Shown one piece after another: positions 7,538-14,539 of a DNA stretch of 25,593 nucleotides (its first letter is position 1; every line of letters begins with the position of its first letter). Origin of the DNA: DATIXD01 sp035518875 (lineage in GTDB: Bacteria > Pseudomonadota > Gammaproteobacteria > Methylococcales > Methylococcaceae); assembly GCA_035518875.1 (NCBI GenBank), contig DATIXD010000110.1, forward strand, positions 1 through 25,593, read 5' to 3'. The position numbers and the translations under genes were made by a program. Under the pieces are notes generated by a model that worked only from the letters and a program-made list of their open reading frames with translations, ran no database searches and was not told where the DNA came from.

Positions 7538-8005
7538 TCACAGCTGACCGGTTGTTCTGAGGATCCACTGGCTGCGCAACTCGCTCAACAGGTGATTCAT
7601 GGCTTCTTCTATCCGGTCCAGCGCCTGCTCGGGTGGCGCGCAGTCGACGTCGTCGATGTGCCAGTATTCGATGCGGTCTTCCCAATCGGCAAATTTTCTC
7701 CGCAGGAGCGGTCTGTGTTCCGCCTCTTTCAGGGCGATCACACGACTCGCCTCCACCAAGTCCTGCTCTCTTAACTGAAGGGGAAAGCGGATCGGCTTGG
7801 CCAAAGGCCAGCCTCGCTGCGCCAGACGCCTTACGGTGTGCCTCGAAATCGGGCCGATGTTGTCTGCCCCCAGTTCGATCGCAACCCCTCGGGAATCCGC
7901 AAGCCAGCCGAGATCGGCCTGACAGGCTTCCTGGTTGAATAAAATCTCCGCATAACGGCTGCGGAAATAATTGCCCGTACATAAGAACAGAAGTTTCCGA
8001 CTCAT
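7538..8005 (-). CDS. Low-molecular-weight protein tyrosine phosphatase-like protein
   Basis: The product (155 aa) has the N-terminal P-loop of low-molecular-weight phosphotyrosine phosphatases and ArsC-like arsenate reductases: FLCTGNYFRSR. This gives the CX5R signature with Cys9, Arg15 and Ser16. The family then needs a general-acid Asp in a DP loop about 110 residues on. Here the matching area is HIDDVDCAPPEQA, with Asp118, Asp119 and Asp121 and no canonical DP, so catalysis is likely but not certain. The length is typical. The Shine-Dalgarno is weak. It sits between cbbS and cbbQ on the same strand, downstream of a strong terminator. The location suggests a role in RuBisCO regulation or sugar-phosphate metabolism, but this is inference. 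The alternative is an unrelated phosphatase inserted in the cluster. Confidence 0.82.
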   Translation of the reverse strand: MSRKLLFLCTGNYFRSRYAEILFNQEACQADLGWLADSRGVAIELGADNIGPISRHTVRRLAQRGWPLAKPIRFPLQLREQDLVEASRVIALKEAEHRPLLRRKFADWEDRIEYWHIDDVDCAPPEQALDRIEEAMNHLLSELRSQWILRTTGQL

Positions 8006-8042
8006 CTCGCATTACCACGGCAAATGCCGGTTGGTCAGCCAT

Positions 8043-8077
8043 AAAAAAGCCCCTGCTCCGATGTTAGAGAGGGGCTT
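8043..8077 (-). terminator. Rho-independent terminator after cbbS
   Basis: Read on the minus strand, AAGCCCCT pairs perfectly with AGGGGCTT across a 15-base loop. The T-run that follows is TTTTTT, which includes the two Ts of the stem. It lies about 28 bases beyond the cbbS stop and before the phosphatase gene. It should end most cbbLS transcripts and let only read-through reach the phosphatase, cbbQ and cbbO genes, unless they have their own promoter in 8006-8042. Confidence 0.88.
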
Positions 8078-8104
8078 CCTGTCAAAGCCGAATCTTTCGG
8101 TTTC

Positions 8105-8461
8105 TTAGCAAGCCGGGCCTCTATAAATGACCATGGCGGCACCCTGCGACTGCTTGTAGTTGTCGTAGCCGACCAGTCGCACGTGGTTGTTCGGGTGAGC
8201 CTTATGGCAGGCTTCGGCCTCGGCCAGGATCACGTTCACGTCAGTTTCGCCGAACATTGGCAGCTTCCACATATACCAGTAATGGTCGAAGGCGTTTTCC
8301 GGTTCGGTGTGCTCGATGGCCGGGTTCCAACCTTTGCTGACGATGTATTCGACCTGTTTGCGGATTTTGGCCGCGTCCATCTCCGGCAGGTAGGAAAAGG
8401 TCTCGTACTTGCGGCTGGAGACGTCGGACAAACTGGATTGGTAGTCTTGCATTTCACTCAT
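8105..8461 (-). CDS. cbbS: RuBisCO small subunit
   Basis: The product (118 aa) is the form I RuBisCO small subunit, which caps the L8 core to give L8S8. It shows the usual conserved stretches: ETFSYLPEM near the N-terminus, GWNPAIEH, YWYMWKLPMFGE and HVRLVGYDN. Length is typical of the short bacterial form IA type, without a C-terminal hairpin extension. AGAGGA about 9 bases before the ATG at 8461 supports this start. A second ATG three codons on is possible but less well placed. It lies 69 bases downstream of cbbL, with a strong palindrome in the gap, and is followed by a terminator. Confidence 0.97.
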   Translation of the reverse strand: MSEMQDYQSSLSDVSSRKYETFSYLPEMDAAKIRKQVEYIVSKGWNPAIEHTEPENAFDHYWYMWKLPMFGETDVNVILAEAEACHKAHPNNHVRLVGYDNYKQSQGAAMVIYRGPAC

Positions 8462-8496
8462 TTCGTCATTTCCTCTTAACTATTCAGCGGGTCGGG

Positions 8497-8519
8497 TAGG
8501 GTGGGCAATGCCCACCCTA
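8497..8519. repeat. Perfect palindrome in the cbbL-cbbS spacer
   Basis: TAGGGTGGGCA and TGCCCACCCTA form an 11-bp perfect inverted repeat around one base. As RNA it gives a very stable hairpin between the two RuBisCO genes. No U-tract follows, so it is more likely an mRNA-stabilising or processing element than a terminator. The core GGTGGGCAATGCCCACC resembles a palindrome that recurs in many proteobacterial intergenic regions, so it may be an inserted repeat. Confidence 0.8.
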
Positions 8520-8530
8520 AGGGGCCTGGC

Positions 8531-9952
8531 TTATTTGTGCGCCACGTCCAATTTGTCCACCGTATCGAACTCGAACTTGATTTCTTTCCAGGTTTCCATC
8601 GCGACCTTCAGTTCCGGACTGCTCTTGGCCGCATTGGTCAGAATTTCCTTGCCGTCCTTCTCCAGTTGACGGCCCTCGTTGCGGGCTTCGACGCAGGCTT
8701 CCAGCGCCACCCGGTTGGCTGCGGCGCCCGCCGCGTTGCCCCAAGGATGGCCCAGGGTGCCGCCGCCGAACTGCAACACCGAGTCGTCGCCGAAGATGGT
8801 CACCAGCGCCGGCATGTGCCAGACATGGATTCCCCCCGAAGCCACCGCGAAGATGCCCGGCATGGAGCCCCAATCCTGATCGAAGAAGATGCCGCGGCTG
8901 CGATCTTCCTTGATGTAGCGTTCGCGCAGCAGGTCGATCCAGCCCAGGGTAGAGGCGCGGTCGCCTTCCAGCTTGCCGACCACGGTGCCGGTGTGCAGGT
9001 GATCGCCACCGGACAGACGCAGGATTTTGGTCAGCACACGGAAATGGATACCATGGTTCGGGTTACGGTCGAGCACGGCATGCATGGCGCGGTGGATGTG
9101 CAGCAGGAGACCGTTGTCGCGGCACCAGTTGGCCAGGCCGGTGTTGGCGCAGAATCCGCCGGTGATGTAATCGTGCATGATGATCGGTGCACCGATTTCC
9201 TTGGCGTACTCGGCGCGCTTGTACATCTCTTCCGGGGTGGGTGCGGTCACGTTCAGGTAGTGACCCTTGCGCTCGCCGGTCTCGGCCTCGGCCTTGTGGA
9301 TGGCCTCCATGACGAAGTCGAAACGCTGCTTCCAGCGCATGAACGGCTGGCTATTGACGTTCTCATCGTCCTTGGTGAAGTCCAGACCGCCGCGCAGGCA
9401 CTCGTAAACCGCGCGGCCGTAGTTCTTTGCGGAAAGCCCCAGCTTCGGCTTGATGGTGCAGCCCAATAGTGGACGGCCATACTTGTTCATGATGTCGCGC
9501 TCGACCTGGATGCCGTGCGGAGGGCCGCCGCAGGTCATCACGTAGGCGATGGGGAAACGCACGTCTTCCAGGCGCAGGCCGCGTACAGCCTTGAAGCCGA
9601 AGACATTGCCCACCAGCGAGGTGAACACGTTGACGACCGAACCTTCCTCGAACAGATCGATCGGGTAGGCGATGAACGCGTAGAACTGATCGTCGCTGCC
9701 GGGCACGTCCTCAATCTTGTAAGCGCGTCCCTTGTAGTAATCCAGGTCAGTCAGAAGGTCGGTCCACACCGTGGTCCAGGTACCAGTGGAAGACTCGGCG
9801 GCTACGGCCGCCGCCGCTTCCTCGCGGGGTACGCCGGGCTGCGGGGTGATCTTGAATACCGCCAGGAGATCGGTATCGGCCGGGGTATATTCTGGCATCC
9901 AATAGGTTTCGCGGTACTCTTTCACGCCCGCGCTATAAGTCTTAACAGCCAT
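8531..9952 (-). CDS. cbbL: RuBisCO large subunit, form I (IA-like)
   Basis: The product (473 aa) is the catalytic subunit of ribulose-1,5-bisphosphate carboxylase/oxygenase. All active-site elements are present: KPKLGLS (Lys168, Lys170), DFTKDDEN (Lys194, the carbamylated lysine, followed by the Mg ligands), HIHRAMH (His287), His320, and loop 6 TVVGKLEG (Lys327). These sit seven positions before the spinach numbering. The sequence is of the green type. The neighbours cbbQ and cbbO and the absence of csoS genes point to the non-carboxysomal IA branch. The frame is open 13 codons upstream, but GGAGG four bases before the ATG at 9952 sets the start at MAVKTYSAG, which is the usual N-terminus. 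It is the first gene of the cluster. Confidence 0.98.
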   Translation of the reverse strand: MAVKTYSAGVKEYRETYWMPEYTPADTDLLAVFKITPQPGVPREEAAAAVAAESSTGTWTTVWTDLLTDLDYYKGRAYKIEDVPGSDDQFYAFIAYPIDLFEEGSVVNVFTSLVGNVFGFKAVRGLRLEDVRFPIAYVMTCGGPPHGIQVERDIMNKYGRPLLGCTIKPKLGLSAKNYGRAVYECLRGGLDFTKDDENVNSQPFMRWKQRFDFVMEAIHKAEAETGERKGHYLNVTAPTPEEMYKRAEYAKEIGAPIIMHDYITGGFCANTGLANWCRDNGLLLHIHRAMHAVLDRNPNHGIHFRVLTKILRLSGGDHLHTGTVVGKLEGDRASTLGWIDLLRERYIKEDRSRGIFFDQDWGSMPGIFAVASGGIHVWHMPALVTIFGDDSVLQFGGGTLGHPWGNAAGAAANRVALEACVEARNEGRQLEKDGKEILTNAAKSSPELKVAMETWKEIKFEFDTVDKLDVAHK

Positions 9953-10041
9953 CGTTCCTCCTTCCACACAGGTGGATGATTTTTCGGTCAATTTACGCCA
10001 ATCCCTGGCCGCTAGGTCTTGTCGTCTCCCTGCTGAGAGGC

Positions 10042-10107
10042 ACTATAAGCCGTTCGATCCATAAATAAAATTAAATTGTAATAATCAAAAACATAAGGAC
10101 GGCTTAT
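10042..10107 (-). promoter_or_regulatory. cbbL promoter and LysR/CbbR-type control region
   Basis: Transcribing leftwards, a TATAGT -10 candidate lies at 10047-10042. Upstream, 10062-10084 is AT-only apart from one base and has TTA at three points exactly 10 bp apart (TTA-N7-TTA-N7-TTA). This fits the TNA-N7-TNA half-site reported for CbbR. The block is enclosed by a perfect 9-bp inverted repeat, ATAAGCCGT at 10045-10053 and ACGGCTTAT at 10099-10107. No cbbR gene is in the window. The -35 hexamer is poor, as expected for an activator-dependent promoter. Apart from this region, I see nothing in 9953-10337 other than the AT-rich upstream part of the small membrane-protein gene. Confidence 0.45.
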
Positions 10108-10337
10108 TGGTACATCGTCCTACACCTGCCTGAACCTTGCCGCCGGGGCGGGCGGTCCGGGCGTCAGAAGCCGATAGAATAATCCAAAGAGATCGGGGAC
10201 TCCAACAGCTTGGAACAGCTCCTGCGCTGATCGAAATGTCGTCTTGACTGATGTTGATAATGTTGACATTTTTTGCCTTTACCTTTACCAATCCATGGCG
10301 CTTTATCGAGGCGCCTTCACCTTAAAGGATCAGTTTT

Positions 10338-10529
10338 ATGGGGATACGCATCAAGTGTGCAATTGTATTGATCATGCTGACGCTACTCGGCATTGGTCCT
10401 ATGCCAATCACCAGCGTGATCGGTTTATATGTGGTGTTTGCCCGGCCCCGATGGTTCAAGGAGCTGGTGCTGGCGATCTATGCCGAGGATCACGGTAAAC
10501 CAGAGCGCCAAGCCCGTCACGATGACTGA
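10338..10529 (+). CDS. Small membrane protein, 63 aa, unknown
   Basis: The product starts MGIRIKCAIVLIML and has one or two hydrophobic helices (about 7-34, broken by GIGPMP near 18-23). A short amphipathic, charged tail follows (RPRWFKELVLAIYAEDHG and then basic and acidic residues). AAGGA about 8 bases upstream supports the ATG. Short membrane proteins of this plan (hydrophobic hairpin with a PRWFK-like motif) are known to me only as uncharacterised. It is divergent from cbbL, about 385 bases away, and converges with the 10621-11082 gene. TTGACT and TTGACA sequences occur near 10240-10270 as possible -35 elements. No function is assigned. Confidence 0.55.
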   Translation: MGIRIKCAIVLIMLTLLGIGPMPITSVIGLYVVFARPRWFKELVLAIYAEDHGKPERQARHDD

Positions 10530-10595
10530 TGAGGGACAGATGTTCTACGTTGAATTGGGCAAGAGCCTCGCAAGTGACCGGGGAGGTCTGTGGTG

Positions 10596-10614
10596 TGGCC
10601 CCTCGGACGGGCCA
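10596..10614. terminator. Hairpin between convergent genes, weak terminator candidate
   Basis: TGGCCC and GGGCCA form a 6-bp stem with a 7-base loop in the 91-base gap between two converging genes. There is no T-tract on either strand. Placement is the main argument. Confidence 0.25.
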
Positions 10615-10620
10615 TGCCGG

Positions 10621-11082
10621 CTATATCAGGCCGATCAGCATCCCGAGAATCAGCAACCCGGCCAAGACCAGCAGAAACTTTAAGGTAAAACTTGCAACTG
10701 CTTTCAGAAGCCTGTCACGTGCCGCAACGAAGCGCGCGATGGCGTCCAGGTCGGTCTTTTCGGGTTCCTCGGGGGGCGATCCATTGAGGGGAACGAACAC
10801 CAGATTCTCGGCTGCGCGGATTTGTCTGAAGGATTCCAGCCGCTCGAACGCTTGACCGCAGCGGAAGACAAAATCCATGACCTCCCGATTCGGCTCGCCG
10901 GATTGATGCAGACGACGGCCGAGCAGTGCGGTCCCTTGCAAAAAATCCCGCAATTCATCCGGAAGGGCGGCCGCGATGCTGGTCACTTTTGCCTCCAAGT
11001 CATGGCCCTTGGCGGAAAAGTCTTTTGCCAGCAGATATTCCAGTTTTTGGATGTAGTGGCTGGCCAATTCGTTCATGTCCAT
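10621..11082 (-). CDS. Hypothetical tail-anchored protein, 153 aa
   Basis: I do not recognise this family. Residues 1-120 are soluble-looking and helical, with many Leu, Glu, Arg and Gln and a Pro-rich break (NGSPPEEPEKTD). Residues about 131-152 form a single very hydrophobic helix that ends the protein, so it should be anchored by its C-terminus in the inner membrane with the bulk in the cytoplasm. CAGGAAA about 10 bases before the ATG supports the start. It lies 37 bases downstream of apaH on the same strand and is probably the third gene of an apaG-apaH transcript. Confidence 0.75.
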   Translation of the reverse strand: MDMNELASHYIQKLEYLLAKDFSAKGHDLEAKVTSIAAALPDELRDFLQGTALLGRRLHQSGEPNREVMDFVFRCGQAFERLESFRQIRAAENLVFVPLNGSPPEEPEKTDLDAIARFVAARDRLLKAVASFTLKFLLVLAGLLILGMLIGLI

Positions 11083-11119
11083 CTTAATTTTTCCTGGTAT
11101 GCGGCCGATTGGCCCGGGA

Positions 11120-11962
11120 CTACGATAGCTTAAGCGAGGGTTTCTGGTAGGCTCCGGTTAGGCAAGGCATGCTGATCCGATGTATCTCGGCGCCATCCAG
11201 ACGCAGGGCGGTCAATTCTCCGCCCCATAAGCAGCCGGTGTCCAGTCCGTAGCAGCCGTTTTTCGCGTAAAATCCCAGGGTCGACCAGTGACCGAAGATG
11301 ATTTCCGCGCCTTGGCTGCGACGGTTCGGCGCTTCGAACCAGGGCACCAGATCGTGCGGCTGCTGGCCTGGACGGCATTTTTCCTTGAAATCCAGGCGGC
11401 CGTGACGGTCGCAATAACGCATCCGTGTGAACGCGTTGGTGATGAAACGCAGGCGTTCCCAACCGGCCAGCTCATCCGACCATTGCGCCGGCTCATTGCC
11501 GTACATCTGCCGGAAAAATTCGGCGCAGTCGCCGCTCTGAAGGACCGCCTCGACCTCCCGCGCGCATTTCGTGGCGAAACCCATATTCCATTGCGGCGGA
11601 AGTCCTGCGTGAATCAGGTAGAATCTGTCCGCGTGGTGCAACAGCGGACGGTAGCGAAGCCAGTCGAGGAGCTCGTCCCGGTCGGGCGCGTCCAGGATGT
11701 CGCCGAAGGTGTCCTTGTGTTTGGTTTTCGAGGCGCCGAAGGCTACGGCAAGAAGATGCAGGTCATGGTTGCCGAGCACGGTGACCGCCGCCTCACCCAG
11801 TCCTTTGATGAATCGGAGCGTTTCCAGCGAGTGCGGCCCCCGGTTGACCAGGTCTCCGGTGAACCTGAGTTGATCCTTGGCCGGATCGAAGCCGATCCTG
11901 GCAAGGAGATGCCGGAGTTCGGCGAAGCAGCCCTGCACGTCACCGATCGCAAATATCGCCAT
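11120..11962 (-). CDS. apaH: Symmetrical bis(5'-nucleosyl)-tetraphosphatase (Ap4A hydrolase)
   Basis: The product (280 aa) hydrolyses diadenosine tetraphosphate to two ADP, and is known to remove Np4-type RNA caps. It has the calcineurin-like metallophosphatase motifs GDVQGC (Asp8), GDLVNRGP (Asp37) and GNHD (65-67 region), plus the ApaH-typical FATKCAREVEAVL stretch and IIFGHWSTLGF near the C-terminus. Length equals the family norm. The start is 7 bases after the apaG stop. No clear Shine-Dalgarno is seen, so translation may be coupled to apaG. Confidence 0.96.
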   Translation of the reverse strand: MAIFAIGDVQGCFAELRHLLARIGFDPAKDQLRFTGDLVNRGPHSLETLRFIKGLGEAAVTVLGNHDLHLLAVAFGASKTKHKDTFGDILDAPDRDELLDWLRYRPLLHHADRFYLIHAGLPPQWNMGFATKCAREVEAVLQSGDCAEFFRQMYGNEPAQWSDELAGWERLRFITNAFTRMRYCDRHGRLDFKEKCRPGQQPHDLVPWFEAPNRRSQGAEIIFGHWSTLGFYAKNGCYGLDTGCLWGGELTALRLDGAEIHRISMPCLTGAYQKPSLKLS

Positions 11963-11969
11963 GCCGGCT

Positions 11970-12347
11970 TCAGTGGAGAGTGCGCGGGATCGACAGGGTG
12001 AATGGTGGGATTTCCGCCTCGAAGTATTCGCCCTCGTCGGAGAGCATGCGGTATTCGCCGCGCATCACGCCGACCGGGGTTTCGATCAGCGCGGCGCTGG
12101 TGTAGCGGAAATATTCGCCCGGCGACAAATGCGGCTGTTCGCCGACCACGCCCTCGCCCTGGACTTCCTGCACCTTGCCGTTGGCATCGGTGATGATCCA
12201 GTGGCGGGAGATGAGTTTGGCCGGCGCCACGCCGCCGTTGCGGATGGTGATGGTGTAGGCGAACACGTAACGGTCCGTATCCGGCGAGGACTGGGATTCG
12301 AGGTAATGGGTGACGGCGTCGATTTGAATATGGTGCTTTTTGATCAT
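11970..12347 (-). CDS. apaG: ApaG-domain protein
   Basis: The product (125 aa) is ApaG, a fibronectin-III-like beta-sandwich protein of uncertain biochemical role that is historically linked to Co2+/Mg2+ tolerance. It contains the hallmark stretches SSPDTDRYVFAYTI, LISRHWIITDANG, EVQGEGVVGEQP and TPVGVMRGEYRM. The frame is open 13 codons upstream to another ATG (12386), but starting at MIKKHHIQ gives exactly the family length and aligns base-for-base with the E. coli N-terminus. Neither start has a good Shine-Dalgarno. It is first in the apaG-apaH pair. The rsmA and pdxA genes that often precede it elsewhere are absent, so the unit has been separated from that block. Confidence 0.94.
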   Translation of the reverse strand: MIKKHHIQIDAVTHYLESQSSPDTDRYVFAYTITIRNGGVAPAKLISRHWIITDANGKVQEVQGEGVVGEQPHLSPGEYFRYTSAALIETPVGVMRGEYRMLSDEGEYFEAEIPPFTLSIPRTLH

Positions 12348-12488
12348 CGTACCGGGTCTTTGCTGGGACGTGCGCGCTTTGTCCATAGTTTAATCGCAAG
12401 GGTGTGGCCAAGGCTATGTGCGATGAGCGGCAAACGGCGCGTGAATGTTTCGGGGGCAGGGTTCGATGCGCAATCGGAGAGAGACAAT

Positions 12489-13025
12489 ATGCAGCAGATA
12501 CGCTTGATCGGACTTATACTACTGGCGTTTTTGGTGTCGCCGCTGCATGCGGACGGCGGCGGCGAGTTATTCGCGGCTGCCGCTGCGGGGCAGCTGGAGC
12601 GGGTGGATTCGCTGTTGGCGCAGGGTGCGGATGTCAATGCCAAGAACGCCGCCGGCCGGACGCCATTGATTGGGGCGGCCTTCGCGGGCAATGTGCGGAT
12701 CATCCGCAAGCTCCTGGCCTTCGGTGCCGACCCCGATGCGGCGGACAACCGGGGCGTCACCGCGCTGATGGAAGCCGTGGCCAACGGCTTCGAGCCGGCC
12801 GCGAAGTCGCTGATCGCGGCCGGGGCGGCCGTCAACGCCAAGGACGCCGCCGGCGTGTCCGTGCTGGATAAGGCCAAAAAGGGCGGCCAGGCGCGCCTCA
12901 TCGTCTTGCTGGAGCAGTCCGGCGCAAAAGGCGCGGCGTCTCCCAAATCGGGGCAAAGCGCGGCCGAAGGTGAAAACGAGGCCGAGGAAAAAACGGCTGG
13001 CGAAGGCGAAACAAAGGCGGAATAA
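12489..13025 (+). CDS. Exported ankyrin-repeat protein
   Basis: The product (178 aa) begins with a Sec signal peptide (hydrophobic core LIGLILLAFLVSP, likely cleavage after LHA, residue 21). Ankyrin repeats follow at about 24-56, 57-89, 90-121 and a partial one at 122-145. Repeat hallmarks are GRTPLIGAAFAGN, LLAFGADPDAADNRG and GVTALMEAVANG. The C-terminal 33 residues are Ala, Gly, Glu and Lys only in large part, and look disordered and acidic. GGAGAGA about 6 bases before the ATG at 12489 selects this start. The same frame is open far upstream, but only through the antisense of apaG. It is divergent from apaG and should act in the periplasm, probably by binding another protein. The partner is unknown. 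Confidence 0.85.
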   Translation: MQQIRLIGLILLAFLVSPLHADGGGELFAAAAAGQLERVDSLLAQGADVNAKNAAGRTPLIGAAFAGNVRIIRKLLAFGADPDAADNRGVTALMEAVANGFEPAAKSLIAAGAAVNAKDAAGVSVLDKAKKGGQARLIVLLEQSGAKGAASPKSGQSAAEGENEAEEKTAGEGETKAE

Positions 13026-13035
13026 ACCACTTAGG

Positions 13036-13053
13036 CGCGGCTTTTGCGCCGCG
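13036..13053 (+). terminator. GC-rich hairpin after the ankyrin gene
   Basis: CGCGGC and GCCGCG form a 6-bp stem with loop TTTTGC, starting 10 bases after the stop codon. Only AAAT follows, with no U-tract, so the terminator call is tentative. Confidence 0.3.
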
Positions 13054-13159
13054 AAATCAACAGCGGCCTCCTGGTCTCGATGATCGCGCCCGCAAGGCGC
13101 CTCCCAGATATCAGACCGGGAAGCCGTAACGGCTGAAAAGCCCGAAAAAGGTACTCATC

Positions 13160-14539
13160 GTGCATATACACATCCTAGGCATTTGCGGAACGTTCATGGG
13201 CGGGTTGGCCTTGATGGCCAAGCAATTGGGACATCAGGTCACCGGTTCCGATCAAAACATCTATCCGCCCATGAGCACCCAATTGGAGGAGCAGGGCATC
13301 CGGCTCCACCAGGGGTACGATCCCGCCAATCTCGAACCGAGGCCCGATCTGGTGGTCATCGGCAACGCCCTCTCACGCGGCAATCCCGAGGTGGAAGCCG
13401 CACTCAATCAGGGGTTGGCTTACACCTCGGGACCGCGCTGGCTTTACGAGGCGGTTTTGAAGGACCGCTGGACCCTGGCGGTCGCCGGCACCCACGGCAA
13501 GACCACGACCGCCAGCATGTTGGCGTGGATTCTCGAATGCGCCGGCGTCCAGCCGGGTTTTCTGATCGGCGGGATTCCGCTCAACTTCGGCGTTTCCGCC
13601 CGGCTGGGTCGATCCCCCTATTTCGTGATCGAGGCCGATGAATATGACACCGCGTTCTTCGACAAGCGTTCCAAGTTCCTGCACTACCGGCCCCGCACCG
13701 CGATTTTGAACAATCTGGAGTACGACCATGCCGACATCTTTCCCGACCTCGCCGCGATTCAGCGCCAGTTCCATCATCTGGTGCGGATGATTCCGGGCAA
13801 TGGCCTGATCATCGTTCCCGAACAGGACAACAATCTTGCCGAAACCTTGCGCATGGGTTGTTGGACTCAGGTGGAAAAAACCAATCTGGCGACCGGAGGG
13901 GAGGGGGCGCAGTGGCGCGCCCGGCTCGAGCGGCCGGATGGCGGCGAATTCGGTGTAATCAAAGCCGGCGAAGAGCGGGGCACGGTTGCCTGGGAGCTTA
14001 GCGGATTGCACAACGTGCAGAATGCGCTGGCGGCCGTCGCCGCCGCGTGTCACGTGGGCATCGAGCCGGAAAAGACGGTGGCCGCGTTGTGTGAATTCAA
14101 GAACGTCAAGCGGAGACTGGAAGTGCGCGCCCGCGTCGATGGCGTGACCCTTTACGACGATTTCGCCCACCATCCCACGGCCATCGCCACCACCCTGGAG
14201 GGTTTGCGCGCCAAGGTCAACGGTGAGCGTATCATCGCCGTCCTCGAACCGCGCTCCAACACCATGCGCATGGGCGTCCATGCCCACGCGCTGGCGGATT
14301 CGCTCAAGGCCGCCGACCGCGCGATCATCTATCAGGCGCCAGATCTGGGGTGGGACGTGGAGCAGGCCGCGGGTGACGCCGCCACGATCAGCGTCAGTCA
14401 CTCTCTCGAGGCGGTCGTGGCCGAGCTGGTCGAGGAGTGCCGTCCAGGCGATCATCTGGTGTTCATGAGCAACGGCAGCTTCGGTGGAATCCATCACAAG
14501 GTGGAGGAGGCCTTGAGAAGCACCGTCACAGTGTCTTAA
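13160..14539 (+). CDS. mpl: UDP-N-acetylmuramate:L-alanyl-gamma-D-glutamyl-meso-diaminopimelate ligase
   Basis: The product (459 aa) attaches the recycled tripeptide L-Ala-D-Glu-mDAP to UDP-MurNAc in peptidoglycan recycling. It is a Mur ligase: the N-terminal Rossmann domain begins MHIHILGICGTFMGGLA, the ATP P-loop is GTHGKTTT (110-117), the central domain has EADEYDTAFFDKRSKF and NNLEYDHADIF, and the C-terminal domain has DDFAHHPTAI. ICGTFMGG at the very N-terminus distinguishes Mpl from MurC. The start codon is GTG, chosen because it matches the family N-terminus and has AAGG about 8 bases upstream. It appears to be transcribed alone. A short stem (14585-14598) lies about 45 bases past the stop. 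Confidence 0.96.
   Translation: MHIHILGICGTFMGGLALMAKQLGHQVTGSDQNIYPPMSTQLEEQGIRLHQGYDPANLEPRPDLVVIGNALSRGNPEVEAALNQGLAYTSGPRWLYEAVLKDRWTLAVAGTHGKTTTASMLAWILECAGVQPGFLIGGIPLNFGVSARLGRSPYFVIEADEYDTAFFDKRSKFLHYRPRTAILNNLEYDHADIFPDLAAIQRQFHHLVRMIPGNGLIIVPEQDNNLAETLRMGCWTQVEKTNLATGGEGAQWRARLERPDGGEFGVIKAGEERGTVAWELSGLHNVQNALAAVAAACHVGIEPEKTVAALCEFKNVKRRLEVRARVDGVTLYDDFAHHPTAIATTLEGLRAKVNGERIIAVLEPRSNTMRMGVHAHALADSLKAADRAIIYQAPDLGWDVEQAAGDAATISVSHSLEAVVAELVEECRPGDHLVFMSNGSFGGIHHKVEEALRSTVTVS

Noticed and set aside
7485..8042. 185-codon frame overlapping the phosphatase gene
   Set aside because: Out-of-frame shadow. The CX5R frame is the recognisable protein.
8105..9952. Carboxysomal RuBisCO operon
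   Set aside because: No csoS2, shell, carbonic anhydrase or related genes adjoin cbbLS. cbbQ and cbbO are present instead.
13373..14497. 374-codon open frame opposite mpl
   Set aside because: Antisense shadow of a complete Mur ligase gene.
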